Below, piece by piece: positions 28,122 to 40,333 of a stretch of 64,000 bases of DNA. Each line of letters begins with the position of its first letter. Within the stretch, counting starts at the first letter, position 1. Below the pieces are notes generated by a model. It saw nothing but the letters and a program-made list of their open reading frames with translations. It searched no databases and was not told the DNA's origin. This stretch comes from Plantago ovata (lineage: Eukaryota > Streptophyta > Magnoliopsida > Lamiales > Plantaginaceae): assembly GCA_028274465.1 (NCBI GenBank), contig CM051457.1, positions 29,919,313-29,983,312 on the forward strand. Reading direction: 5' to 3'. Position numbers and translations under genes: made by a program.

Positions 28122-28200
28122 AAGTCGTGATGGTCTAGTGGCAGACGCTCGTTGCTGTTAACCGACAGGTCTCTGGATTGAGTCCCAGCAGATGCGATTT
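28122..28200 (+). mobile_element. tRNA-like A/B-box sequence, probable SINE head or tRNA pseudogene
   Basis: TGGTCTAGTGG (28131-28141) fits a polymerase III A box and GGATTGAGTCC (28175-28185) fits a B box, at tRNA-like spacing. A CTGTTAACC motif between them recalls the anticodon loop of tRNA-Asn, but no good anticodon stem or standard five-pair T stem can be drawn. The sequence ends in a T run, a possible polymerase III terminator (28198-28203). I read it as a tRNA-derived relic, not a functional tRNA. Confidence 0.5.
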
Positions 28201-28203
28201 TTT

Positions 28204-29990
28204 ACTTCTGACGTTTATTCCACCTTTTCTGGAAACCAGTGTGAAAGGTCACAAATTCACTAATAAGTTTTTTAACTTGTAAATTAATTTTCTCATCAAC
28301 TTTTAGCAATTAATTACAATTAAACACAAATGAATAATATACCAACAATGCATTTTGGATATATCTATGCAAACCTCATTTGCCTTTTATCCAAGAATTT
28401 TAGCATATTGGTACCAACTGTATTTGAACGATCAACTTAATTCATTCATGTATTGACCAACACACTATGTGCATTAATCACCTTTCACCCACGGGATTTT
28501 AGTGACTTAACGCCTTAGTGACATCCATTTCAACAAACGGATAATGGAAAAGTTATTTCCACCATGTTGGACCCATATGACCAATACATAAAATGAATTG
28601 AAAGCTCAATCATTTCACTAAAATTCCCAACAAATTCTCCCTCTTCCAACTTAAATTATTGGCTCTGTCCCTGTTACAGTTAGCACTCATCCTGATTCCG
28701 ACTTATTTATGGCCAAAATGAGGTTTTCATTAGCTTATGTCAGTTGTGTTCTTTATATATACACGGAGTATGGTAATGATGTGTATTGTAATTAGACAAT
28801 GTTGGTTGGTATTGTTGTAATTAACACATAGGATACTGTATTTGAAAAATGGAATTTAATATACTATTCACTCGTTTTTTAGATTATTTACATTTAATTT
28901 AATTTTCCTTTTTTTGAACGAAAATATTACAACTACTCTTACACCTCTTGTTCATCACTCCAAATCTCATCCAATGCACCACCTTATGACTCATTTTGTT
29001 TAGGAGATAATGCATATTATGGTGTTCGGTTAGTTATAGCCGGTAGTACCTATAATGAAAAGGTTTTGGCATGAATTTGGACCTATGAAATTGGGCTTTA
29101 AAAACGTATTTGGAGAAGGGAGCAAGAGTCGAGCTCTCTTTTATTTGGACTCCTAATGGACTAAAGATGAAGTCGGACCCTTTTAGGGGATGATGGATGG
29201 GTAAGGTTTTGGTGCACATATGGTTAAAAGAAATGCCTGATGTTTTGATATGCATGAGAGAATGATGGTGACGAGACGAAGAAGCATGTCTGAAGAGCAG
29301 CTTATTGACCGAAGTTTCAACGAAGTTCTACCTTGAGGGAAGGTCAATTTGAAGGGGTGGACAGTGTTGGAATTCCGATTTACGCTCTAGTAGTCCGAAT
29401 CTCAACACTTCCCATACATTCCAAAAGCGTATGAGAACAACCCAAATATGTAGGAGATTGGTTCTCCAAGACGTCTAGCAATATAATTTTAGATTTTTCA
29501 ATTTTTTCAGGATCGAACCCAATCCAAACCAGTCAAACAACAAATAAAATGGATCCACCACTGATTCAATCCAGTGGTGAACCATTCCAATCTAAATCAA
29601 TTACCAACCCTACTTGCACATGATATAAACATCAACCAACAACAAATCCATCACCAAAATGAAACCACGAGCATTAAATATCGTATCAACACAAGGTAGT
29701 TCACAATTGACCTGCCTAGGGCTGAATTGAATGCCATCAACTTGATACCGATTTTTTGAACGAACGATAACTTTAATCATTTCAGTATCAACAAGTACAA
29801 CGCCTCAACACATAAACTGGCAAGGAACAACTCTCCTGCTCAGCCAACTCAGTAACTATCCAAAACTATTAACCAAAAAATCATCCAACCCATGGATATG
29901 TATCAAAATTATGACAAAAAACAACAAGCTTAGCATGATTACACAGTCTACCTACAGTTCGTTGAATCACCATTCTAACTAACTACTGCA
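28204..29990. other. Unassigned AT-rich intergenic DNA
   Basis: No coding frame could be assigned. Around 29335-29400 a purine-rich GAAGGGGTGGACAG is followed by TGTTGGAATTCC, which could be a polypurine tract next to the start of an LTR, but I could not find a matching second LTR or a target duplication. Confidence 0.35.
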
Positions 29991-30099
29991 AATCTAACAG
30001 TACTTGATCAAAAACGCGTATATTCCTTTGTTGCCAAAGAATGTAAACAAACTCAGTAACAATCACTTTCTAGATTCTGTTATTGGCATTTTTCCCTTT

Positions 30100-31480
30100 C
30101 ATTTATGTACATAAATACTGAATTCTCAGCTGCCAGTTTACCTCCTGCCACGCCATACCCCGCCAAACATAGAGAGCTTTCCACATGCTAGCAACAACAG
30201 GACACTCACACATAACATGGGCAACTGCTCTTCAACCGGCCTACGTGAACATAGTGAGAAAGTTCGCTTCCTATCCTTAGAGTTCTGACAAAAAAAACGC
30301 AACAAGGATCCACCTGAATATTCATCTTGAGCAACCTATCTTTAATAGCTAATCTCCCCCAAAGAGCCATCCAGAAAATGAAGTTGGCTTTTGGAGTTGC
30401 CATATTATGCATTATACAGTTTTTCCAAGGCACTCTATCTCCTGCTGCCCTAACCCAGTTGTAGACTTCCGTCATATGAAAAGTTTCTAGAGCAAGCTGG
30501 TCTCTCCAAGCAGGCAACTCACACACCTTATCTCTTAGTTTCACCATTTTCTTCATAAGTAAGAGGCTTGGTTAGTGAACTCTATTTCATGAATGGACTT
30601 ATTCTTCATATAGTAAATACCAATCCATTGTATCCACGGTTTATCCTTCTTAAGATGCACAACCCCACAACAATTTTAATAAACAAGTTTTGTTCCAGCT
30701 TTCAATATTTACCAAACCCAAACCACCTTCTACTTAGGCTTGCAAACCACCTCCCAAGCCACGGGTGCTTTATTCCCCTTGGTTCCCCTAGACCAGAGAA
30801 ACCTCTAACATAATCCGATGATCAATTTAAGCACCTTCTTAGGAAACACAAACACCTGACACCAAAAATTCTGGATAGCGTACAATACACTTTGTATGAG
30901 TTGTATATGTCCTATATAGCTCAAGTACTTCGAAGTCCAATGTCGTATTTTAGCAAGTAATTTCTCAACAAGAGGTTGGTATTGAGAGACAACTAACCTT
31001 TTACCAATCAGGGGGATTCCTAGATATCGGAAAGGTAGCATTCCTTCCTTCATTTGAGTAAATCTGGCTATTTCATCTTTCTTCACACGATTCACCTCTC
31101 CGTAGTAGATCTCAATTTTATGTCTATTTTCCACTAAACCAGAAGTTGCACCAAATATTTCAAATGTATCCAAAATGGCAGCCATTGACTGAACAGAACC
31201 CTTCGAGAAAAAAAGTAAATCGTCAACGATAGTCAGGTGGGTAATCTGAAGTGGAGCACATCGTGGATGAAACTTAAACTGTTTTATGATCCTGCAAAGT
31301 CTTCAATTGCCTACTCAAATACTTCATGCATAGTACGAACAAGTAGGGTGACACCGGGTCACCTTGCCGTAATCCTTTCCTACCATCAAAAGGATCTGTC
31401 AACCTTCCATTTATATTAATCGTATAAGAGACTGAGGTCAAACACGTAACCACCCATCTAACAAAAGGATAGAAAAACCA
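30100..31480 (-). pseudogene. LINE retrotransposon remnant (reverse transcriptase C-terminal part and zinc-binding domain)
   Basis: Read on the minus strand, the 31480-31200 part shows broken pieces of the plant LINE reverse transcriptase: a degenerate LRQGDP-SPYLFVL segment near 31390 and an HLTIVDDLLFF segment near 31220, which corresponds to the catalytic ADD box. The next frame (31185-30805) has SGLVENRHKIEIYYGEV and LPFRYLGIPLIGKRL, typical of the region after the palm domain. The 30556-30206 frame has the zf-RVT domain (WKNCIMHNMATPKANFIFWMALWGRLAIKDRL), continuing in a shifted frame to the CEC.VVASMWKALYVWRG ending near 30130. Frames are interrupted by stops and shifts, and there is no endonuclease domain, so the copy is 5'-truncated and dead. 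Confidence 0.85.
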
Positions 31481-32241
31481 TATGCTCGAAGTAACTCGAT
31501 CCCAATTTTTTTTAAAGAAGAAATGAAGTTTTTATTTCAAAACCAAATCAGAGTTCAAGCTCTCTGGTACAAAATGTTTGAATAATCAAAGAGCAAGAAT
31601 CACACAGCAACAACAATAAAAAAAACATAATGCAAACTAAGGGGCTCATAGTACTTGATCCCCAATTAAGGTTGGTCATGATCACAATCTAGTTGATCTT
31701 TTTTACTTTAGTCGAGCAATAATGACTCGGCTCAATTTCTCAGTCTTCTATAGACCATGGAAATACTAAGTACTAAAATTAAAATTGACTCAAGTTACCC
31801 ATTGGAAATACAGTACCTTTGGGTTCATTAGATGGTTTGATATCTTTATCTTGTACCAAAATTAATTAATACAAAGTGGTTCATGTGGCCGTACATTAAT
31901 TAGCTTCTAATGAATATATCTAAATCAGATTAATTTTCCAATTGTTAATTAAATACATCGTCAACAAAGGAGATATATATATAGTTGATGGTCTCGTGTA
32001 ACTTGACAACTAGATTGATCTAAATGTGCCTCTTTCTTCTTGTTATAATTGATTGTTGATTGAATCATATTTTTCTAGGTACTGTACAAACTAAGGGAAC
32101 CGTTGTATAATTTCAGCAATAATGGAATGGGTCATCAATCAATTTAGTTATGACTGCGTGCGGCTCATTGCTTAATTGTGGACGAGCCAGGTTGCAATGT
32201 TGGCCACATACAATAGGATAAACTGCAGAGATAATGATATA
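31481..32241. other. Intergenic spacer
   Basis: AT-rich sequence between the LINE relic and a solo LTR. A T-rich segment at 31507-31535 may be a reversed poly-A tail of another retroposed fragment. No gene is recognised. Confidence 0.35.
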
Positions 32242-32246
32242 TAGAC

Positions 32247-33109
32247 TGTTAATGTTGGAATATGTCCGGTTCGATGTATGAACTAAGAGACGACTTATCT
32301 CGACACAAAGTCCGACGTCTAGGGCACACATGTCCGACACATGAGCCCTAGTCCGTCAAAGAGATTACTCCCAATAATGTTCTACTCGGACAGTGGTCCG
32401 ACATACTGCGCCAGTAGTATGTTTTCAAGGACCACGGACGAAATCTCAAGGCCCGATACCTCAAGAAAGATATCTGACACACTTCTTGGTATCGGACGTG
32501 CCGCGCGAGATACAACGGAGTCGGACCCTAAGAAAGGTTTACACAGCTCAGCTGTAGTACGTATGGCCGAGGGATCTCAGACCGTATATCGGACGTAACC
32601 TCGGATCTCGGACCATATATCGGACGTGACCTTGGACCTCGGACCGTGTATCGGACACCATATCGGATACAAGAACGGGACAGAACTCTGGAACGTTCCT
32701 TAAAGCGTGAAATTACCAACTTGGCCTTGTGGAAACCCTAATTTGGTACGTGGGTCAGGCCCATTAAGCCAACTAATGGGCTTTTAGCCTTGATATTCAA
32801 TCATGACCTTACACTTGGCTCAATCTCAGGAGCTTTATCACCATTTGGGAAACACTATAAATAGGGGACACCATTCACCCCTAAAGATAATCAATATCTT
32901 ACCCACTTTCATACTACATACACTAGAGTGGCTTTCAACCCTCTAACCGTAAAGTCGATTATCCGGTTTGATCACTTGACAAACCGAAAAACCGTTACTA
33001 ACCTCCCCCTCAAGTTATTTTCAGGACATTACTTGCAATGGAAGGAGACTAAAGTTAAGAGGAACGCTTTAGAACGCATTAGAAGGACTTGATAATTTAC
33101 CCATCAACA
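32247..33109 (+). mobile_element. Solo LTR, 863 bp, family 1 copy a
   Basis: Begins TGTTAATG and ends CATCAACA, so the ends are TG...CA with a short inverted repeat. It is flanked by a perfect 5-bp duplication, TAGAC at 32242-32246 and 33110-33114. A TATA-like TATAAATAGG lies near 32858. Its 3' part (ACCGTAAAGTCGATT, CAAACCG, CGTTACTAACC, TTCAGG) is shared with the solo LTR at 39757-40333, which defines the family. An internal tandem repeat of CGGACCGTATATCGGA-like units lies at about 32573-32670. No coding region or second LTR is present, so recombination between two LTRs is the likely origin. Confidence 0.92.
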
Positions 33110-33342
33110 TAGACAACACATTTTAAAACAAATAATAATGCAGGTTAAATAATACGTACGTGAGTGTTTGCAACAGTTTAACTTATTCAATTTATCACTT
33201 ATTTTAAGTAGGAACAACTTTTTAAGTGTTTGCAACAGCTTATAAGTTGACAAATTCTCTTAAATTAAGCTGGATAAGTCGAAGTTGGATTGTACCTCCT
33301 TCAGCAGCTTCTCCTTAAATTAAGTTGTATTTTAGTTGTTTT

Positions 33343-34105
<763 letters not shown>

Positions 34106-34257
34106 GTTGTTTTTGTCCAAAATGTTAGGTTTGCAAACTCTACTCCTACAACTTATTTTTTTTATAAACACCCATCAAATTATCTAATAAGCCAACTTTA
34201 CCAACTTCTACTTAAAGTAAACCACTTATTTTTAAGTTGAAACTATTACAAACACCT

Positions 34258-36034
34258 AGTAGATTCATTTCAAACTAAAAGTTCTGAACGTAAGTAACTG
34301 CTACCAACAATATGATGGATGTATGTTATTGAGAATTATTCTACATCCTTTATTTAGATCAATCATATTCAAAGAACAAGAATGGTGTAAGATTAAAGAA
34401 TCATATTAAAAATGTGTATGTTGCAAAGAATACGTGTTACGTTCCAATAATATTATTTTCTACTATTGGATTATGGAATTGACGGTTTTGTGCTATGTGA
34501 GTGGTTTGTGGCCTCTAGGAGAAAATCATAGTTCTTTTCTTGCTAAATTCCCTAAATTTGCATCGAAAGATATGGTCCTTCTTTGGACTTAGTTAAGAGT
34601 TGATGATAAAACTCCCCAGATCTTGGCCTCCTGCTCGTAGGATGGACATACTAGACGGGGGAGGAAGGGGGTCTATGTAGCGCCACATTCCTTAATGATT
34701 TTGGGATGGGCTATCATCGAATGAATTGACGGTTTAGAATTGATTATAATACTCTTTTGACGAAGATGGTTGGTATGATTTGACATTAGAATGAAAAGTG
34801 TGATCTTTGGAATGGAAGTCGCTTGTTAGTCCCACATATTGGTATTGGTTGGTGTTGATGTATTTGGTTGATTGTGTGATTTGATCCGTTTTGTCCTGGC
34901 TTCGAACTTTATTGTAATTATTTTTAGCATTTCTTGTGCTACTTCATTAGTACAAGTTTTTTTATGTTTAAAAAAAGAACAAAATTATTTTTTACGATAA
35001 CACTCAAGATATATGCAAATGAATTTGGACCCTTCCTCATGATAATATTTAATTGGTGTTATGAATGTAAATATCCATGTATCAGTCTGCTAGGTGGCCG
35101 AACAATTTGGGTACCCTGTGTTCTTGGTTTGATGTAATCTGGGAAGGCATATTGGCCTGTATTTTGCTTATTCTTGTATTATCTGTTTGGGTGTGGTTTT
35201 AGACATAAGATTGGGATGACTTATGCTTATTTGTATCCGGAGTTTGTTCCGTGTATTTTCGTTGTAAGTACTTTCAGAGCATTTCTTGTGCTCTCATGTC
35301 AATAAAATCTTTTTTGCTGGTTAATTAACCCGTTGCTATTGGAGATAATATGAAGTCATATAAACCCATCAAAGAAAAAAACACAACACCAATTAAATAA
35401 TAAGTCATAGGAGATAATACAAAGTCATACAAACTAATCGAAGAAGAAACTATTGCACCAATTAGACAAGTCGTCGTTGGAGATAATATGAAGGATGATA
35501 GTAAAAAAAAAAATGTATAAGAGGTTTCAAGTCAATAAAAATAAAATTTGAATATTCTTGACAAGTAAGGTGATTTCTTGATAAAGAGGTTAATCATCGT
35601 GAGAATGTGAAAATGTGATATATAGTATTTTCTTGACAAGTTACAAGTGTTTTGCATTAAACAAGAATGATATGTTTAGAAGTCTTTCGCCACCTCCTGT
35701 CCTCCTCCATTATGGTGTGGTAGCTGCAATATTGCATTGATATAAATTCCATAAAAACTAAAGTAATCGCACAAAGCCCACAAAAATCCATCTCAAACTA
35801 TTTTTTAGGATTATGAAGTCCAAAATCAAAAAATAAATAAATAAAAAATCGAGTCATAATTCCATGCATGATAAAAAATGACACAAACTTATGAAGTATC
35901 GAAGTCTGGGATACAGTATGACCCACAATTAAGTTTAAATTTTTTCCATTTGTTTATTCATTCTTGATCATCATCATCAGATAAAATAAACAACGAAACT
36001 GAAAATTCAATCACTCCACATTGCAACAAAAACA
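34258..36034. other. Intergenic region with possible LINE 3' ends and a short tandem duplication
   Basis: Two segments end in AGCATTTCTTGTGCT followed by an A/T-rich tail (about 34926-34980 and 35277-35315, the latter with TCAATAAAATCTTTTTTGC). This resembles plant LINE 3' tails on the plus strand. At 35339-35490 a ~68-bp unit built on GGAGATAATA-GAAGTCATA-AAAC is repeated about 2.5 times. No gene is visible. Confidence 0.4.
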
Positions 36035-36394
36035 ATGTCGTCCTTCGCAGACTCGTTCAACCATTTTGCCGATGAATCGTCGATCATTGCTTCCAATCAG
36101 CAATTCAACATCGATTATCTAGGACCTTACGCCTTCTCTACCGACTCTGAGACGCCTTCGGTTTATGCATCGGATCCGATGGAATTGTACTCTGAAATAG
36201 CTGACGGGCATGACCCACAAGTAAGTTTAAAATGATCTAATTAGTATTATTGTAAATCTATGGACTATGGGGCAATGATAGTTACCCATCGCCCTCATAG
36301 ATTTCTATCAATTTTCAGTTGTAATGGCCATGAACAAAAAATTATATATCATATCTCTTAATTCAACAAAAGTAAATTCAGGTTGTAGATCTCA

Positions 36395-36510
36395 ATCTCA
36401 TATCACTCACCGAATTCGTTAAGGTTCTAACTCTCAATCGCATAGCACTCACTGAATCCGTTCAGGTTCTAACTCTCAAATCGCATAGCACTAACTGCCT
36501 CCGATTCAAC
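36395..36510. repeat. Short tandem repeat, ~45-50 bp x 3
   Basis: The unit contains TTCTAACTCTCAATCGCATAGCACTCAC followed by a GAATCCGTTCAGG-like segment. It occurs three times with small changes, inside the long intron of the broken gene. Confidence 0.7.
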
Positions 36511-36656
36511 ATGCCAGGGTTCAAATTAGGTTTTAGGGTTCAAATTGCTCGCCCTACTTTGCTTGAGTTTCAAACAACCATCATGGACGTCGTTCGGAAT
36601 GCTATTGACACGGGTGTTAAAGATAATTTTGCAGCCATCAAAGATCAACTTGGAAG

Positions 36657-36945
36657 CATCAAAACAAGCAAACAATCTGTCTGGCCACTACATAAAAAAA
36701 AAAAAAACCATGTGTGTAAATTTTCCGCCGATAAATCATATCATTACATCCAAAACAAGCAAATAATTTGTCTGACCGCTAGAAATAAAAAAAAAAAAGA
36801 AAAAAAGAAAACATGTGTGTGTAAATTTTCCGCATATAAATCATATCAAAACAAGCAAATAATCTGTCTGGCCACTACATAATAATTAAAAGAAACATGT
36901 GAGTAAATGTTTCGCCGATAAATCATATCAAAACATCAAACATTC
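36657..36945. repeat. Tandem repeat, ~90-96 bp x 3
   Basis: Each unit runs AAAACAAGCAAATAATCTGT, a variable A-rich stretch, then CATGTGTGTAAATTTTCC, then GATAAATCATATC. The start positions are about 36660, 36752 and 36847. The overlapping open frame (36511-36882) is a translation of the repeat and not a gene. Confidence 0.8.
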
Positions 36946-36984
36946 AAACAAATGATAAAAAAACAGAGTTACAAGTGGTACCTT

Positions 36985-37240
36985 CCGCCGAGATAAAATG
37001 TTTAAGTAAGTGATTCCTGGGCACGACGTTGTCGACGGTGGAAGAGCCATTGGTCAGGATGTCGGTGGGAGAGCTTTTTTAGGCGCCATTGTTGACTGGT
37101 GGTTTGTCACCAAAGGTCTCGTCGGTGGGGGTGGAAAATCCGGTGGTCAGGACGTTGGCGGGAGAGCTTTTTGAGGCCCAGTGTTGACTGGTGATTTCTC
37201 ACCAGAGGTGTCGTTGGTGGTAGTGCTAGAATTGGTTCGT
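36985..37240. repeat. Duplicated ~115-bp segment
   Basis: GTCAGGATGTCGGTGGGAGA...GTTGACTGGTGG at about 37050-37105 recurs as GTCAGGACGTTGGCGGGAGA...GTTGACTGGTGA at about 37146-37195. Both are followed by TCACCA-AGGT-TCGTTGG/TCGTCGG. More GC-rich than the surroundings. Function unknown. Confidence 0.65.
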
Positions 37241-37535
37241 CATCGAACAGGATAGCAGCTAAAGCTTTCCAGTCACTTGTTTCTGTTATTTCGACTTCAT
37301 CTGCTCAGTATCTGAATTCACCACGAAAGAAAACTCAACTTTGAGGCCTCAACATTGTTAGATTCTTGTATTTTGTATTCTTATATTTATAAAGACAGTC
37401 ATTGAGTCAAATATATATGTTAAAAAGATTTTGGTTCCAAAAATGCCTTATAGTGTGTAAAACTATCTGTTTAATTACCAGATTTGATTTCCCGAGAGGA
37501 CTTCAAATTCGCAATCGAGTGTAAGTTTAATATGG

Positions 37536-37932
37536 ACACTCTACCATTTAGTCTCATTTTCTTCAATAGTTTACCATTTGAATACTACCACAATTTTTTT
37601 TACCATTTGGTCTCATTAGTTTTAGTACCCGGGCACTTCAATTTTAGTACCCTGCTAATTATAGTACCTAAATACTTATAATTAGGCATCCAACACTTTA
37701 GTATCCCCTACTTTTGATACCGGGTACTAAATTTTTAGTTCCGACACTTAGTATCACATTAGTTTCAGTACCCGGTACTTATATTTTAGTACCCGGATAC
37801 TTCTTTTTTTTACCAATCAATCTCAAAATGAGACCAAATGGTAATTAATAAGACTAAATTGTAAAATATTTTGTGGTGTGATTCAAATGTTAAATAAGTC
37901 CAATTTATTTGACCATTTGGTAAAAACCCCAA
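37536..37932. mobile_element. Mutator-like MITE, about 397 bp, inserted in a TRIM-like repeat
   Basis: Imperfect terminal inverted repeats: left ACACTCTACCATTTAGTC, right reverse complement GGGGTTTTTACCAAATGGTC. They are flanked by a 10-bp direct repeat TTTAATATGG (37526-37535 and 37933-37942); 9-10 bp is the size made by Mutator-like elements. The interior repeats GTACCCGG-type words (37620-37800). The flanking sequence on both sides belongs to the TRIM-like repeat, so the insertion came later. Confidence 0.75.
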
Positions 37933-37942
37933 TTTAATATGG

Positions 37943-38470
37943 GGCGGAGTTTGTCTCCGAAGAGATTCGAATCCAGGTGGGCGTGAGCCAGATGCCTATG
38001 ATACCATAATAGAATTTCAACTCTCCCAAAAACTTAAGCCGTTGGGGAGGAACGAAATCTAGTCATTTATATTAATTCTCCAACACTCCCCCGCACTCGT
38101 GACCGATTCCAACCTCTTTGTGGAGGCCAATCGAGTGTAAAATTAATATGGAGCGGAGTTTGTCTCCGAGAAGATTCGAACCCAGGTGGTTGTGGGCCAG
38201 ATGGCTCTGATACCATAACAGAATTCCAACTCTCCCAAAAGCTTAAGTTGTTGGAGAGGAATGAAATCTAGTCATTTATATTAATTCTCCAACACTCCCT
38301 CGCACTCGTGGCCGATTTCAACTTCTTTGGGGAGGCCAATCGAGTGGAAATTTTAATAAGGGACGGAGTTTGTCTCCGGAGAGATTCGATCCCAAGTGAG
38401 CGTTAACCAGATGGCTCCGATACCATGATAGAATTCCAACTCTCCCAAAAGCTTAAACTTTTGGGAAAGT
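37943..38470 (-). mobile_element. Tandem TRIM-like retroelement array
   Basis: Read on the minus strand, short LTR-like units (start TGTTGGAGAATTAATATAAA, end GAATTCTGTTA) are followed immediately by TGGTATCAGAGCCATCTGG. That is a primer-binding site complementary to initiator tRNA-Met. A ~120-bp internal segment with GGGTTCGAATC and GGAGACAAACTCCG follows, then a purine-rich GTGCGGGGGAG and the next LTR. LTR copies lie at about 38007-38095, 38216-38294 and (truncated) 38427-38460, giving a head-to-tail array with shared LTRs. The elements are tiny and have no coding capacity, as in TRIMs. Confidence 0.75.
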
Positions 38471-39756
38471 TGGATTTCTATCAGAACGGACCTGAACTAA
38501 AATGAAATGAAAACTATTTTTGTTTTAAAAGTTGAATTAACTATTTTAAAATATAAATTTCAACTAAACAAATTTGAACTGGAGCGCCGAAGACTAGTAT
38601 GCTAATACCTTACTGAAAAGTACAATACATACAGTTATATATTCCTTGGTTGCCAAAGTTTTGGAAAAGATAAGACTTGGAACACATTGGAATGATGACC
38701 AATAGGAGTAAGACGACATTATCATCCGGAATGGGTGGTTGCCACCGAATGATAAATCACTAGTGCATCATGTGGGAAGAAACACATGTGGAGATAACCA
38801 AGATGGCAATGGGACCAATCTAAGCTCAGAACCTTGGAGACAAGGCTCGTTTAAAGGGGAAGCACCGCAGGGGATTCCATCCCGCATGGGTTGTGACTAA
38901 TTCGCGGCACATGAGAACCCGTACATAGAAGTATCTAGATGTTATGTTCAATTGTAAGTATTTGTGGATAAGATAGAACAATTTAACCTTATCATCAGAT
39001 ATATATTAGAATAGAAAACTTTATTAGAGATAAATGCGCTTAGAATTGGAATATACTTTTAAATTTTTATTCTGCTTAAAACTCTAATGCCCTAGAAATC
39101 TGTTTGGTTCATTAGTATATAAGCATAGTAGGGCGATGTTCATTATTTTTATGTTCGAATCTGATCTATTTCTTGCTAATGTCGTTCTCTCTGTTGTCTG
39201 AAACGACCAATCCCTCCTTTATATGCCAATATGCCAGGTGTATCTGGAGAACACATAATTTAATTTGCACGTACTATATAGCGAATCACAGAAGTATAAT
39301 GCTGAGCTAATCTCAAAATTCATACAATCACAACTATTTGCTTTGTTTTAAGGGACTACTAAATCTGAAAATTGATATTATCTACTGCACTTGTGTCTTC
39401 GACTTTGCCAGAAATCACCACTAAAACTAAATTTTGAAAGATTATCTTTTGTTTTCTGTGGCATAATAATGTCTTGATGTACCATCTCAGGCGATTATGG
39501 TCCAAAACTTGTTTGATATTTGAATACGCACATCTATGATGTAAGTGATGTGCGCTTAGGTGATAGGTTTGAAGATTGCTTACAGGTTTTTTGGATGCTC
39601 CATCAAAGTGTCCACGTCATAAATTCATTCTACATCTTGGACTAGTTAAGTTGATACAAAATTTGTTTTTGCAGGTTGCCTTTGAAGCTAAAAACAACTT
39701 GCAATATTCTGATTCCGTCTGATGCTGAGGATGATTCTGATATGTATGATGATGAT

Positions 39757-40333
39757 TGTTAATGTGAAATTATGTCCAATCCTTGAAGTGCGGGTTTGGA
39801 CGTTCCAAAGGGCGCTCTACATTTAGGGCCGACCAAATGCTATATATGGACCGTCTCCTAGTATTTTGGTCCTCCCCAAATGATCCACTATAGAAGATGG
39901 AGCAAGCCCAAGAGTAACAAAGCCTTGCATAATGGCCCAAGTCCATCAAATGCTAATAGGCCTTTTACACACATGTGGCTTCATCCTAGCCGGACACTTG
40001 GCACGATCTTGGAGAAGACTACTTGGATATGAGAGCTATAAATAGCCCCCATACTCCATTATTTGAAGGTAATCAATCTATACTCCATAATCCACTCTCT
40101 ACCTTATTTACTAGAGAGACTAGCAATCCTTTACACGTAAAGTCATTCCACCAGTTTGATCTAAGACAAACCGGGTACTCGTTACTAACCCCCCTCTCCA
40201 AGTTGTAATTCAGGTCCAAGAAATTTTAGGTCTCAGAAGCTAGATCTCAGAAGCTCATGGAAGGAACTTGAAGTACAAAGGACGCTCACGGATTAGCACG
40301 AGTTAGAAAGAACTGATATTTTACCCATCAACA
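39757..40333 (+). mobile_element. Solo LTR, 577 bp, family 1 copy b
   Basis: Begins TGTTAATG and ends CATCAACA, with a perfect 5-bp duplication ATGAT (39752-39756 and 40334-40338). It has a TATAAATAG box near 40036. The 3' third matches the solo LTR at 32247-33109; the middle is shorter and lacks that copy's CGGAC repeats. It interrupts an open, acidic coding-like exon. Confidence 0.92.

Noticed and set aside
28122-28203. Functional tRNA-Asn gene
   Set aside because: Anticodon stem and T stem cannot be drawn to standard length, so only a tRNA-derived relic is supported.
36511-36882. 123-codon Lys-rich frame
   Set aside because: Most of it is a translation of a three-unit tandem repeat with A-runs.
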